64,000 nt of DNA from Planctomycetota bacterium (GCA_029259945.1 JAJDEF010000008.1:124001-188000), one strand, 5' to 3'; positions 34,941-44,097 are shown, numbered from the stretch's first letter. The notes: a model not told the origin generated them from the letters alone. Program-made: numbers and translations.

Positions 34941-36005
34941 ATGTCGTCCAACCCAGTCTCTTCGAATTCGGATTCTGATTCAGGGGCAAATCAGCCCCTT
35001 TCGACCGACGAACTCTTGCCACCGGTCGAGCCGCCCAATGCCGGGTTTATCCTGCAATTGTTTATTGTGCCGGGATTGATCGTCCTGGTCGTTTTTTTAG
35101 GCGTGCTGGTGATTGGCTGGGCACGATCGGCGACAGCAGATCCCGTGGAAAAAATCCAGGCGCTTCGCGTCGGCAATCAGTCGCGATGGCAGCAGGCGTT
35201 TGAGCTGGCACAGATGATGCTCGGCAACGGTGAGCAGTCGGCAGAGATTAAAAATAATTCTGAACTCGCCAAAGAGGTGGGCGTGTTGCTGGAGGAGGAG
35301 TTTGAGGCGAGGCGCGACGATGATAATTCGATCAGCCTACGCTATTACCTGTGTCGAATTCTTGGTGAGTTTCACGTCGACGATGGCTTGGATGTCTTAA
35401 TGCGAGTGGCCCGAGAGGATGGCGAGCGCGACGTGCGCCGCGAGGCAATTAATGCGATCGCGGTGTTGGCGCATTCGCTTCGCTCGTTAGATCCGCCCCA
35501 GTTGGGCATCCAACCAGAATTGATCGACACACTGGTGCAATTGGCCAATGATCAAGACGAGTTGATTCGGTCGCAGACGGCTTATGCAATCGGGGTGGTC
35601 GTGGGACAACAGGATGCCGATCCACAGCTGATCACCGAGCTGGAAAGGTTGGCGGACGATCTTTTTGTCGATGCACGCTACAACGCTGCCATCGCGCTGG
35701 CTCGGCGTGGGAATTTGCATGCGGTCGAGGGGGTGTCCGAGATGTTTGATGCAGAGGCTGTGGCGTTTAGTATCGCAAAAGAGAAGACGCCGGCTTTACA
35801 GGCTTTTAAGCGGAACACCATGTTGCGAAACGCGATCGAGGCGACGCGTCTTTTGTTGAAACAGAACCCGGAACTGGATTTATCTGAACTCACCGATACA
35901 GTGCAGCGATTTGTTGAAACTGCATCGACCTGGACCGAGCCTGCACCTCTGCCCGAAGCGTTGGTCCAGCAAGCAAAGGATTTGTTGGCAAGCGGCACCA
36001 ACTGA
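34941..36005 (+). CDS. Membrane-anchored HEAT-repeat protein
   Basis: A 354-residue protein with a short Ser-rich cytoplasmic start, one membrane helix near residues 35-65 (FIVPGLIVLVVFLGVLVIGW) and a long helical outer or inner domain. Helical HEAT-like repeats are visible, for example YYLCRILGEFHVDDGLDVLMR, VRREAINAIAVLAH, LIRSQTAYAIGVVVG and ARYNAAIALARRGN. Such solenoids bind other proteins. ATG 34941 is chosen; a TTG five codons earlier is possible. The orientation of the repeat domain cannot be decided. Planctomycetes encode many proteins of this design. Confidence 0.8.
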   Translation: MSSNPVSSNSDSDSGANQPLSTDELLPPVEPPNAGFILQLFIVPGLIVLVVFLGVLVIGWARSATADPVEKIQALRVGNQSRWQQAFELAQMMLGNGEQSAEIKNNSELAKEVGVLLEEEFEARRDDDNSISLRYYLCRILGEFHVDDGLDVLMRVAREDGERDVRREAINAIAVLAHSLRSLDPPQLGIQPELIDTLVQLANDQDELIRSQTAYAIGVVVGQQDADPQLITELERLADDLFVDARYNAAIALARRGNLHAVEGVSEMFDAEAVAFSIAKEKTPALQAFKRNTMLRNAIEATRLLLKQNPELDLSELTDTVQRFVETASTWTEPAPLPEALVQQAKDLLASGTN

Positions 36006-36458
36006 GCCGAACGCGATGTAGGGAGTGATCCCGCTAAATACTCAAAGCGGCTAGGTGACCCAGTTGTGTTAAATGGTAGCGGTCGTGATGATTGTAGCGT
36101 TCGCGTCGTGTGGATTTCTTGCTTGTGCCCAGTTCTCCCATTGATGGGGTGATGCTAGCTGAGACAGACTGGATGAGGGCGAAGCCCATAGGTTCCCGGT
36201 CAATTGTGGGTCTCACGCGAATTTGGTGGTTTGCTAGCAGAATTTTCTAGGAAGCATCTAGTTGCCTGGGCGCCTTTTGTCCGCAACACTTCAGTAGAGA
36301 CGGTTAATTCCGATGGCGGCGTTTCTTGTTAAGCGAGGAAGGCTGTCCAGGCAAGTCGGATGGACCTGGTTTTTCAGAGGGCCTTGTTTAGCAGGGAGTC
36401 GCAGCACCAGGCGGCTCCCATGATCTTTTCAAATAATTTTTGGTATGGGGTTGAAGGT
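36006..36458. other. Spacer before the secreted repeat protein
   Basis: About 450 bases. The minus strand holds a possible 35-residue gene (36034-36141). The rest, including in-frame codons upstream of the next gene's ATG, shows no ribosome site or hairpin. Confidence 0.5.
36034..36141 (-). CDS. Possible very small basic, His-rich protein
   Basis: A 35-residue frame rich in Arg, Lys, His and Tyr (SKKSTRRERYNHHDRYHL), ending in a short hydrophobic helix (LGHLAALSI). The composition is unlike random sequence and resembles small basic RNA- or DNA-associated proteins. No good ribosome site is visible upstream of ATG 36141. An ORF of this length can occur by chance. Confidence 0.3.
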   Translation of the reverse strand: MGELGTSKKSTRRERYNHHDRYHLTQLGHLAALSI

Positions 36459-37733
36459 ATGAACAGCAAACGCTGTTGGTTGTCGTTGGCTTTGTTTGTA
36501 GCCATGTTCTGTTTTTCTGAATCACAGAATGTCGCAGCACAATGCGACGTGTGTGAGCAATCAGCCTTTCGAGTGCAGTGCCAGACTGTTTACGAGGAGC
36601 GGCAAGTTACCGCTTATCGTTTGCAGCAAGAGACGGTTTATGAGCAGCAACAGGTAACGCGCAAGGTTCCTGTGTGGGAAACACAAGCCCGCGAACGGCG
36701 TTACGCTGTGATGAAGCCGGTGCGAGAGACGAGCGTCCGCGAAGACCGTTACGTCGTAGAACGTCCCGTCTGGGAGACTCAAGTTCGAGATTGTAGCTAC
36801 AACCGTGTTCGCAACGTGATAGAGACATCGCAACGTGAGGAGCGATATGTGGTGCAGCGTCAGGTGTGGGAAACCAGCGAACGTGAAGAGCGCTATACCG
36901 TGATGCGCCCAGTGACCGAGACGATCGAGCAAGAACGTCGTTACACGGTAATGCGGCCCGTAGTGACCTATCAAACACGCTATGCCGATCAGGGCTGTTA
37001 TGTGGATCAAGTTTCGTACGTTCAGGGCCCGTCTGCCCGACGCCGACTGACTTGGATGCCGGCCTCTCCGGTAGTGAATCCGATCACGGGTGCGTTGCAG
37101 TATCAACGTCCAGGTTTGGTGTGGGCGAATATTCAAGCACCGCCACAACAGGTGGTGAACAAAGTTTGGAAACCAAATCTTGTAGCTCAACAGGTGCCGG
37201 TCACTCGGTACTGTCCACAAGAGGTGGTTCAAAAAATCCCGGTACAAGTTTGTCGGTATGTGCCTGAGCAGGTCGTTCGCAAAGTCCCTGTTCGAGTTTG
37301 CCGTATGGTGCAGGAAGAACGTGTCCGAATGGTTCCGCACACCACCTGCCGTCAGGTAGTCGAACGGGTTGAGCGTAAAGTCCCCGTCCGCGTTTGCCGA
37401 ATGGTCAAAGAAGAGCGGGTGCGTCAGGTGCCTGTGACGGTATGCCGTTATGTCCAAGAAGAGCGTGTCGAGCGATATCAGGTACGGGTATGCAAAATGG
37501 TTGAAAAGAAAGAGACAATCAACGTGGCCAAGACGGTCTGCCGTAAGGTGCCTGTGACCTACACCTACCGCGTGCCTCGGACGATTCTGATGCGAGTCCC
37601 TCTGGACCGGCCTTGCTGCGGTCAATTCAGCGCTAATCCAGCGAAGACGGCCACTAAGTTGGTTGCGATGCGAGTCCCTGCTGAGCAAGGAAAAGAGGGA
37701 GAGCCTGTTGTCGACCTAGCAGATGCTTCGTAA
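36459..37733 (+). CDS. Secreted protein made of two short-repeat arrays
   Basis: A 424-residue exported protein. The signal peptide spans about residues 1-28 (CWLSLALFVAMFCFSESQNVAAQ). Residues 45-200 hold repeats of about 20-25 residues built on ERRYTVMRPV and VWETQ units, with many Arg, Val, Glu and Tyr. A middle part (200-260) is different, with RRLTWMPASPVVNP. Residues 265-390 hold a second array of about 22-residue units built on VPVRVCRMVQEERVR, each with one Cys. The alternating charged and Val/Tyr pattern suggests beta-strand solenoid or fibre structure. ATG 36459 is preferred because the signal peptide begins there; earlier in-frame ATGs would not give one. Planctomycetes export several proteins of this sort; function unknown. 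Confidence 0.72.
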   Translation: MNSKRCWLSLALFVAMFCFSESQNVAAQCDVCEQSAFRVQCQTVYEERQVTAYRLQQETVYEQQQVTRKVPVWETQARERRYAVMKPVRETSVREDRYVVERPVWETQVRDCSYNRVRNVIETSQREERYVVQRQVWETSEREERYTVMRPVTETIEQERRYTVMRPVVTYQTRYADQGCYVDQVSYVQGPSARRRLTWMPASPVVNPITGALQYQRPGLVWANIQAPPQQVVNKVWKPNLVAQQVPVTRYCPQEVVQKIPVQVCRYVPEQVVRKVPVRVCRMVQEERVRMVPHTTCRQVVERVERKVPVRVCRMVKEERVRQVPVTVCRYVQEERVERYQVRVCKMVEKKETINVAKTVCRKVPVTYTYRVPRTILMRVPLDRPCCGQFSANPAKTATKLVAMRVPAEQGKEGEPVVDLADAS

Positions 37734-37841
37734 ACCGAAGCTGAGATTGCTTGGGAGGGGCTCGAAAAGCGTTGACAACTGCAGGTCTGTGCCGGAGACT
37801 ACAGGGTTGTCGGTTTAGCTCCCCTCACATGACTATTTGAC

Positions 37842-39122
37842 ATGGCTTCCTCCCCACATTCGGCTGCAAGTGCCACCGCGATCGAGAAGCGTCTGTCTGG
37901 CCAGCGGGTTGCCTTTGTGGGTAAATTGTCTGGTATGACGCGTCCTGAAGCACGTCAGGCGGTGGTGTCTCAGGGGGGCGATGTGGTGGTCGATGCGTCG
38001 ACATCTGCAACGCTGGTTATCCTCGGAGATGACTGTATCGATTTGGCAAGTGCGTCAGATACCGATAATTTGCTCCATCAGCAATTGCGTAGCGATGTGG
38101 CAGCAGGCCGTGCCGCGCTGCTACGCGAGTCGGAGCTTTGGCGTCGTTTAGGAATGGTCGAGGACGACCAGGATGTAAAACGCTTATATACGCCTGCGAT
38201 GTTAGCCGACTTGCTTGAGGTGCCGGTGACGGCAGTTCGCCGTTGGCATCGTTTTGGGGCACTGGTAGCTTGCCGTAGTGTGCGACGTTTGCCTTATTTT
38301 GACTTTGCCGAAGTCGGCGTCGCGCGGCATCTTGCCGCATTATTGAATGCAGGCTGTTCGCTTCGCGTGATCGAGCGAAAGTTGGGTGAACTTTGCCGTT
38401 CGCTCCCCAATGAGGATCGCCCGTTAAGCAATCCGGCTTTGGTGGTCTCAGGTCGACAGCTGTTTTTGCGTCGCGGCGACGATCTTTCTGAGCCGCATGG
38501 TCAGTTGTTGATGGATTTCGATAAGCCCAGCGCGATCGATGACGAGCCTTTTGGGCAAGAGCAGTTGTTGTCGATTACCGATACGAATGCGTTGCCACAG
38601 GAGCCCCCGGAGTTTGCGGACGTGAGCCTTTCGATGCTTGATCAACTGCAGCGAGAGGCAGTGGAGTGGGAGGACGAAGGAGAACTAGAGCGAGCAGCCG
38701 AGACCTATCGTACGATGTTAGTAGCAGGTGGGCCGACGGCAGAGATACATTTTGCCTTGGCGGACGTGCTTTATCGCAGGGGAGATCTACCAGCCGCTCG
38801 CGAACGTTACTATGCCGCCGTGGAGCAGGACGAAGAGTATGTCGAAGCACGGGCGAATTTGGGTTGTGTCTTGGCAGAGAACAACGAGCTAGAGCTAGCC
38901 GTTGCGGCGTTTCAGGGAGCTTTGGCATATCACCCTGACTATGCCGACGTCCACTATCACTTGGCCAATTCTCTTGATCTTCTGTCGAGACAAGAAGAGG
39001 CTGAACGTCATTGGTGTACGTTTTTGGCGTTGGCCCCTGAGAGCGCTTGGGCAGAGGCTGCACGGATGCGTTTAGACTCGGAAGTAGAGGGTCCAAAAAT
39101 TGTTTCTGTACCCACGTCCTAG
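37842..39122 (+). CDS. BRCT, MerR-like HTH and TPR fusion protein
   Basis: A 426-residue cytoplasmic protein with three parts. Residues about 17-100 look like a BRCT domain (LSGQRVAFVGKLSGMTRPEA, QGGDVVVDASTSATLVILG), the type found in NAD-dependent DNA ligase. Residues about 116-185 look like a MerR-type DNA-binding domain (YTPAMLADLLEVPVTAVRRWHRFGAL, then FAEVGVARHLAALLNAGCSL). Residues about 265-405 are TPR repeats (AVEWEDEGELERAAETYRTML, IHFALADVLYRRGDLPAAR and two more). The order BRCT-HTH-TPR is unusual; the parts suggest a DNA-bound or replication-linked scaffold or regulator. No signal peptide. Start ATG 37842 is reasonable, though the first 15 residues are low complexity. Confidence 0.75.
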   Translation: MASSPHSAASATAIEKRLSGQRVAFVGKLSGMTRPEARQAVVSQGGDVVVDASTSATLVILGDDCIDLASASDTDNLLHQQLRSDVAAGRAALLRESELWRRLGMVEDDQDVKRLYTPAMLADLLEVPVTAVRRWHRFGALVACRSVRRLPYFDFAEVGVARHLAALLNAGCSLRVIERKLGELCRSLPNEDRPLSNPALVVSGRQLFLRRGDDLSEPHGQLLMDFDKPSAIDDEPFGQEQLLSITDTNALPQEPPEFADVSLSMLDQLQREAVEWEDEGELERAAETYRTMLVAGGPTAEIHFALADVLYRRGDLPAARERYYAAVEQDEEYVEARANLGCVLAENNELELAVAAFQGALAYHPDYADVHYHLANSLDLLSRQEEAERHWCTFLALAPESAWAEAARMRLDSEVEGPKIVSVPTS

Positions 39123-39225
39123 GGGTTTTAGGGAGCCTTCGCTGGTTGCACTTCGTGACGTAGCGCTTATTCTAGAGTATCGCACGTAACCTCAGATATT
39201 GTTGTTTCATATCAGATAGGCACCG

Positions 39226-40599
39226 ATGCCCGAAGTTCTGTTCCATTACGAGCGAGTCAATCCTACTAGTTGGGCCTATCTGTCGTCGCTGCTGATGTTG
39301 GCATTGTTCTTTAAGTTCAACCGACTAGCGAGCATTCGAAATCTCGATTTGTTTTTGTTGATTTCGCTTGCGCCTGGACTTTTATTGGTGCAGTGGTCTT
39401 GGGAAAATGCGGGGATCGCAGAAAATGCCCCGGTTATCGAGTACATGGGCTTTGTTTGGCTTTTTGCGGCAGGGACTGTGTTGTTGATACGTCTATTGCT
39501 TGACCCAGCCATGATTCGCCGCCCTCTGCTAGAGCCGAATCTTGATGCTGCTGGGTTGGTGTTTCTTGGTGGGGCGTTGTTGTTTTTTTTGATGGCCAAT
39601 GTAGTAACTGGTGAGCCTAATGCAGACGACCTGTCACCTGCCCGCCAAGCGGAAGAATTTAGTGAGGGGGAGATCGCGATTGGTGGACCTCAGCAAGATA
39701 GTTTTTCTACGGATGGACCAGGGTTCTTTTTTCTGTTCAGGCTTCCACGTATTGCAACTCAGACGGTCATCGGTGCGGGCCCGCCGCAGGGCGAAATTTC
39801 TGAAGTAAAAAGAGATCGGCAAGAACTGCAGATCAGAGAAGCAACGGCGAGAGTGATGGCGATCTTGTCACACGTGATGATTGTTCTAGGGGTTATTTTT
39901 ATTGGCTATTGGCATTTCGGCAGTGCAACCGCCGGTATTGCATCGGCAACCATGTATCTCATGTTGCCGTATACGGCGCTTTGGACAGGTAGTGTCGAAC
40001 ATGCGCTGCCCGCTTCGCTGTTGGTGTGGGCCGTCTTACTTTACCGACGGCCAATGTTGGCGGGGATACTGATCGGCCTTGCTTCAGGGACGGTCTATTA
40101 CCCTGCGTTTTTGTTGCCTTTATGGTGCAGTTTCTATTGGCATCGTGGCCTCAAGCGATTTATTTCGGGCGTCCTGTTAATCATTCTGGCACTAATTATT
40201 ACGATGGCATTTACGGCGACCAGTACCGAGCAATTTTTCGATCATTTATTTCAAATGTTTGGCTTGCGATTACCGACGATGACACTGCTCGAGGGTATTT
40301 GGAAAACGTGGAGCCCTTACTATCGGTTCCCGATCATGGCAGCTTTTGTTGGGCTTTCGGTAGGCTTTGCGGTTTGGCCAGCCGAGAAAAATCTGGGAAC
40401 TCTGCTATCTGGTACTGCGGCGATTATGCTAGCCGCCCAGTTTTGGCACGCCTATGACGGAGGCGTTTTCATTGCTTGGTATCTGCCGCTGTTACTGTTG
40501 GTTATCCATCGGCCCAATCTAGAAGATCGAATAGCAATTACTAAGCTGACCGAGGGTTGGCTGATTGAACGACGTAATGCCAAGGCGCCGCGAGCTTAG
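39226..40599 (+). CDS. Polytopic inner-membrane protein of unknown function
   Basis: A 457-residue protein with about ten hydrophobic segments, including SSLLMLALFFKF, DLFLLISLAPGLLLV and a block with LPASLLVWAVLLYRRPMLAGI. A long outer or inner loop (about 125-200) contains a run of Asp and Glu. The pattern in the second half (AGILIGLASGTVYYPAFLLPLWCSFYW) recalls lipid-linked sugar transferases of the GT-C type, but the usual acidic catalytic motif in the first loop is not evident. A function is not assigned. It stands 104 bases after the fusion-protein gene on the same strand. Confidence 0.7.
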   Translation: MPEVLFHYERVNPTSWAYLSSLLMLALFFKFNRLASIRNLDLFLLISLAPGLLLVQWSWENAGIAENAPVIEYMGFVWLFAAGTVLLIRLLLDPAMIRRPLLEPNLDAAGLVFLGGALLFFLMANVVTGEPNADDLSPARQAEEFSEGEIAIGGPQQDSFSTDGPGFFFLFRLPRIATQTVIGAGPPQGEISEVKRDRQELQIREATARVMAILSHVMIVLGVIFIGYWHFGSATAGIASATMYLMLPYTALWTGSVEHALPASLLVWAVLLYRRPMLAGILIGLASGTVYYPAFLLPLWCSFYWHRGLKRFISGVLLIILALIITMAFTATSTEQFFDHLFQMFGLRLPTMTLLEGIWKTWSPYYRFPIMAAFVGLSVGFAVWPAEKNLGTLLSGTAAIMLAAQFWHAYDGGVFIAWYLPLLLLVIHRPNLEDRIAITKLTEGWLIERRNAKAPRA

Positions 40600-40624
40600 G
40601 GTGGTGAAAGTTGGCCGAAAATCC

Positions 40625-41014
40625 TTATTCGGGGTCGTTCAATTCGTGAGGGTTGATGCCGACATCGACAATGCTGCAAGCGACGATTGGCTCTAGCCCC
40701 AGCTCGTGTGCTTTGGCTACAAGCTCTTCACTATCACTGCCCGGATTGAGCCATAGTTCGTCACAACCTTTGGCAGCAATTTCTTCGAGAAGAGACAATC
40801 CCACCATGGGTGGAATGTAGAGGCTTACTCGGCTAAGCCGTTGGACGGGCACGTCTCTTAGATTCTGATAGACAGAGAACCCTTCGATTTCGCCACCTTT
40901 GGGATTCACTGGGTAAACGTCAAATCCCTGGGCTGCATGGGCTCTTACGGACTTATTGCCAAACTTTTTTCTATCGGTGCTGGCTCCGATAATGGCAACG
41001 GTCGGTTTTGACAT
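40625..41014 (-). CDS. CoA-binding protein (YccU-type)
   Basis: A 129-residue single CoA-binding (Rossmann-like) domain, as in small YccU-type proteins. The nucleotide loop reads VAIIGASTDRKKFGNKSVRAH, followed by YPVNPKGGEIEG and the end CSIVDVGINPHE. Such proteins bind CoA or CoA thioesters; a precise role is not known. ATG 41014 is preferred over ATG 41026 because GGAG lies seven bases before it. A HEAT protein gene lies about 30 bases upstream on the same strand. Confidence 0.85.
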   Translation of the reverse strand: MSKPTVAIIGASTDRKKFGNKSVRAHAAQGFDVYPVNPKGGEIEGFSVYQNLRDVPVQRLSRVSLYIPPMVGLSLLEEIAAKGCDELWLNPGSDSEELVAKAHELGLEPIVACSIVDVGINPHELNDPE

Positions 41015-41047
41015 CACAGGCTCCATTACGAGTGTTGGCAGAATGCA

Positions 41048-42250
41048 TTATTTGTCGCGTCGGGCGTCGACATACTCATGCACTTGCTGGTTGATGTACC
41101 ACCGTCGCCAGGCTCTGCTGTTGTATTCAAAATCCTGGCCGCCAGAAAGTTCGACAAGTGCTCGACGTACTTCCAGGTTTCGCTGGTCAATTTTATGTAT
41201 TTTCTGTGAGCCACCCATGCTAAGGCCCCCCCCCCCATTGCCATCGCGAGAAAACGATGCGTTCATATCGCCGGGTGGGGCGTCACCATTCTTGTACTTG
41301 TGAGAGGTTACCAGCGCATCAATGAGTGGGCTTATCGCTTCGGCATTGCCTATCTCCTGCAGTGCTTCCGCGGCACGATTCACCATTTCATTGTCGCGAT
41401 GTTTCAATACTTTTACATAGGGTACCAAGCTGATGGGCTGGTGATACCTAATGAGATGGCCCAAACATTGGAGACGGACCTCGCGATCTGGGTCGTTGAG
41501 CGAGAGATCAACCATGGTTGTTGGAGCCAGCGGATGTCTAAGTGGGGCTAGTGTTTCAATAAGTAGATCGCGGACTTGCTGATCACGTTCGTTCCCCAAA
41601 ATTTTTACGAGAGCAGGAGCCGCATGGGGGTCGTTGGTTTCCGAGATCATTTGGGCTGCTTCAGTTGAGCGACGATTGTCGAGCCAACCTCGCCAACGCC
41701 GAATTTTCCGAAGCCAATCCGTTTCTTCTATCTCTTGTTCTTTTTCGTTTTCGCGTAGTGCGATATCTTGGGTGGTGCGGTAGGCTCCGTCAAAACGAAC
41801 AAGACCACGTTCGACCATGATTTCATCCTGGGTGAGCCAATGTCCGTGATGTCGTTGAAAGCCTAGGCTGACTCGCGCTTGTTCGTCGTTCGGCTCCAAT
41901 TCGAGTAAACGTCGGCGATGATGGTCTGCTAATTGATGGAGCTTTGCTTTCTTGCACCAGTCGATCATCTTGCGGTGTGTTGCTGCTGTGTCGGGTAGCG
42001 AACGATTTAATTTCACATATTCAAGATAACGTTCATCTTGTGCGACAATGCGGCGGACTTGTTTTCGGGTGAGAGTGACAGTCGCGCCATCGGCAGTTTC
42101 TACGACGTACTCGCCATTACCGCCGCGATCGATGAGTGCACCGGTAATTTGGCCACCGTCTTTTAGCTCATAGACGTCTGCCTGTGCCCTGCTCACAGCG
42201 AGCAGCAGCGAGCAGGCGATAGTCAAGATTATTGACGTAAGAGTATTCAT
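41048..42250 (-). CDS. Exported HEAT-repeat protein
   Basis: A 400-residue protein with a signal peptide (TSIILTIACSLLLAVSRAQA, residues 4-24). The first part (DVYELKDGGQITGALIDRG) is strand-rich. A TPR-like or helical hairpin follows near residues 90-130. Residues about 205-320 form HEAT-type repeats (ALVKILGNERDQQVRDLLIETL, EVRLQCLGHLIRYHQ, EMVNRAAEALQEIGNAEAISPL). The C-terminal part holds a Gly run coded by eleven Gs in a row (bases 41226-41236 on the plus strand), a possible slippage site. It is likely a cell-envelope scaffold. Confidence 0.78.
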   Translation of the reverse strand: MNTLTSIILTIACSLLLAVSRAQADVYELKDGGQITGALIDRGGNGEYVVETADGATVTLTRKQVRRIVAQDERYLEYVKLNRSLPDTAATHRKMIDWCKKAKLHQLADHHRRRLLELEPNDEQARVSLGFQRHHGHWLTQDEIMVERGLVRFDGAYRTTQDIALRENEKEQEIEETDWLRKIRRWRGWLDNRRSTEAAQMISETNDPHAAPALVKILGNERDQQVRDLLIETLAPLRHPLAPTTMVDLSLNDPDREVRLQCLGHLIRYHQPISLVPYVKVLKHRDNEMVNRAAEALQEIGNAEAISPLIDALVTSHKYKNGDAPPGDMNASFSRDGNGGGGLSMGGSQKIHKIDQRNLEVRRALVELSGGQDFEYNSRAWRRWYINQQVHEYVDARRDK

Positions 42251-42343
42251 CGCTATCGTTTTATCACAATCAAGTGGTTGCTAGCCCCAGGGGATCTATG
42301 CTCAATTATAAGTGGTAGATCTGAACGAAGTTGGTACAAATTT

Positions 42344-42868
42344 ATGACAAGCCCGTATGAAAGTCCATCGGCGGAGGAACACAGGAAGAATTCTCCTGCT
42401 TCCGTAGGGTGTGCCGTGGTGACGGTTAGCGATACTCGTACTTTAGAGCAGGATTCTAGTGGCCGTACGATGGCCGAAATGCTGGAGGCTGAGGGGCACC
42501 GGGTGGTCGAGCGTACGATTGTTCCTGATGAACCGGCGGTAATAAAGGGGCTTGTTCAGAAACATGTCCAGACACCAGAAATTGAGGTCGTGTTGCTGAC
42601 AGGTGGTACTGGCGTTGCCGCTCGGGATCAAACCACGGATGCCATCGCCGGCTTATTGACGAAAGAGCTGCCGGGCTATGGCGAGCTGCTGCGGATGCTC
42701 AGCTATCAGGAAATTGGTGCTGCTGCCATGCTCAGCCGCGCTTTGGGTGGGGTTGTCGATCAAACGGTGGTGCTGACGATGCCCGGCTCGACCGCGGCAG
42801 TACGACTTGCCATGCAGAAGCTCATTCTCCCGGAGCTTGCGCACATGGTCTCGCTTGCCGGACGCTAG
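42344..42868 (+). CDS. Molybdenum cofactor biosynthesis protein, MoaB/Mog-like
   Basis: A 174-residue protein of the MoCF-binding fold that adenylates molybdopterin or acts in related steps. The core motif is LLTGGTGVAARDQTTDA (near residue 87), followed by ELPGYGELLRMLSYQEIG and a GSTAAV motif in the C-terminal part. The N-terminal 25 residues are an extra tail. ATG 42344 is chosen: frame extension to 42278 adds residues with no family resemblance. The rest of the cofactor pathway is not in the window, so the gene stands alone between a divergent HEAT protein gene and a nuclease-like gene. Confidence 0.88.
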   Translation: MTSPYESPSAEEHRKNSPASVGCAVVTVSDTRTLEQDSSGRTMAEMLEAEGHRVVERTIVPDEPAVIKGLVQKHVQTPEIEVVLLTGGTGVAARDQTTDAIAGLLTKELPGYGELLRMLSYQEIGAAAMLSRALGGVVDQTVVLTMPGSTAAVRLAMQKLILPELAHMVSLAGR

Positions 42869-43056
42869 CAGCGGTTGACCGTCTTTGCAGTGCTAGCAAC
42901 TTAATAGTGCCAATCCCGTCTGGCCCGAATTTTCGATTTTCAGTAGCCTCCCGCGTCGATCTTGGGTCGTCGTGGTCAGGTTCTGAACAGCACTTGGCAG
43001 CGATGGTGTTGCCAGGGTCATGGAATTGACCCACTCGCTCTGCCCAAGGAGGGGCC

Positions 43057-44097
43057 GTGCAACGATTTTTATCGATAGCGACGCTTGCCGTGATGGGCGG
43101 GCTTGGTTTCCTCTTTCTAAAAGGGGGCGGTCTTGACCAAGTGATTGTTGCGCCGCGCGCGAGCCAACCACAGTCGGCGATCGAAAATTTTTCTGCGCCG
43201 AAGCCTTCGAATTTACAGTCCCCATCTCCATCATCTACGGGCAATGGCGGTGTAGCGCAGGTGTCGGCTGGAGCTGCCAAAGGCCCGACGATTCGTATTG
43301 CTTCGTTTAATATCCAGGTCTTTGGCAACAAGAAGGCGAGCAAGCCGTATGTGATGAATACACTCGCCGAGATTGTGCGGAAGTTTGATGTGGTCGCGGT
43401 CCAAGAAATACGTTCGAAGAATCAGTATTTGATTCCCAAGTTTGTCCAGCTCATCAATCAAGACGGCAGAAAATACGACCATGTGATTGGGCCTAGGCTT
43501 GGTGATACGACGGTCAAAGAACAGTACGCCTATCTGTTTGATACCGAGCGGATTGATATCGACCATCAGAGTGTCTATACCGTCGGCGATCCAGATCGTT
43601 TGCTTCATCGGGCGCCGCTGGTGGCCACGTTTCGCACACGGGGAGTCGATCCCGACAATGCGTTTACGTTTACTTTGGTCAATACGCATACTGACCCCGA
43701 TGATGTTCCAGAGGAACTTGCCGCGTTGGCAGAGGTTTACCGAGTGGTGCGCCGTTCTAGCCGAGGTGAAGACGACATCATTCTGCTGGGCGACCTAAAT
43801 ACCGACGATCGTCGGTTAGGACGATTAGGACAACTGCCCAGCATTACTCCACTGATCGCCGGAATTTGGACGAATACTCGGCAGAGCAGCCAGTATGACA
43901 ATCTCCTCATTCATCAGCCGTCGACCAGCGAGTACACGGGCCGATCGGGTGTCTTTGACGTGATACGGTGGTTTAATCTGACGCAAGAGCAAGCTTTGGA
44001 AGTGTCTGATCACTTCCCTGTTTGGGCCGAGTTTAGCGTCTACGAGCGCGACCAAGCGGGTCGTATTGCTAGTCACCGCCGGAATGCAAGTCGTTAA
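43057..44097 (+). CDS. Exported endonuclease/exonuclease/phosphatase-family enzyme (DNase I-like)
   Basis: A 346-residue enzyme of the DNase I-like metal-dependent fold. Core motifs are RIASFNIQVFG, VVAVQEIRS with the metal-binding glutamate, VNTHTDPDD, LLGDLNTDDRR and the final SDHFPVWAEF with the catalytic Asp-His pair. The N-terminal hydrophobic segment (LSIATLAVMGGLGFLFLKGG) is a membrane anchor or signal peptide, and a Pro/Ser-rich linker follows, so the enzyme acts outside the cytoplasm. It may degrade DNA for nutrients or release phosphate. It starts with GTG 43057 after AGGAGGGG. It is the last host-type gene before the prophage-like block. Confidence 0.87.
   Translation: MQRFLSIATLAVMGGLGFLFLKGGGLDQVIVAPRASQPQSAIENFSAPKPSNLQSPSPSSTGNGGVAQVSAGAAKGPTIRIASFNIQVFGNKKASKPYVMNTLAEIVRKFDVVAVQEIRSKNQYLIPKFVQLINQDGRKYDHVIGPRLGDTTVKEQYAYLFDTERIDIDHQSVYTVGDPDRLLHRAPLVATFRTRGVDPDNAFTFTLVNTHTDPDDVPEELAALAEVYRVVRRSSRGEDDIILLGDLNTDDRRLGRLGQLPSITPLIAGIWTNTRQSSQYDNLLIHQPSTSEYTGRSGVFDVIRWFNLTQEQALEVSDHFPVWAEFSVYERDQAGRIASHRRNASR

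Noticed and set aside
36561-37688. A 375-codon open frame on the minus strand of the repeat protein gene
   Set aside because: It mirrors the repeated codons of the plus-strand gene, is rich in His, Asn and Leu without a domain, and has no ribosome site; the plus frame has a signal peptide.
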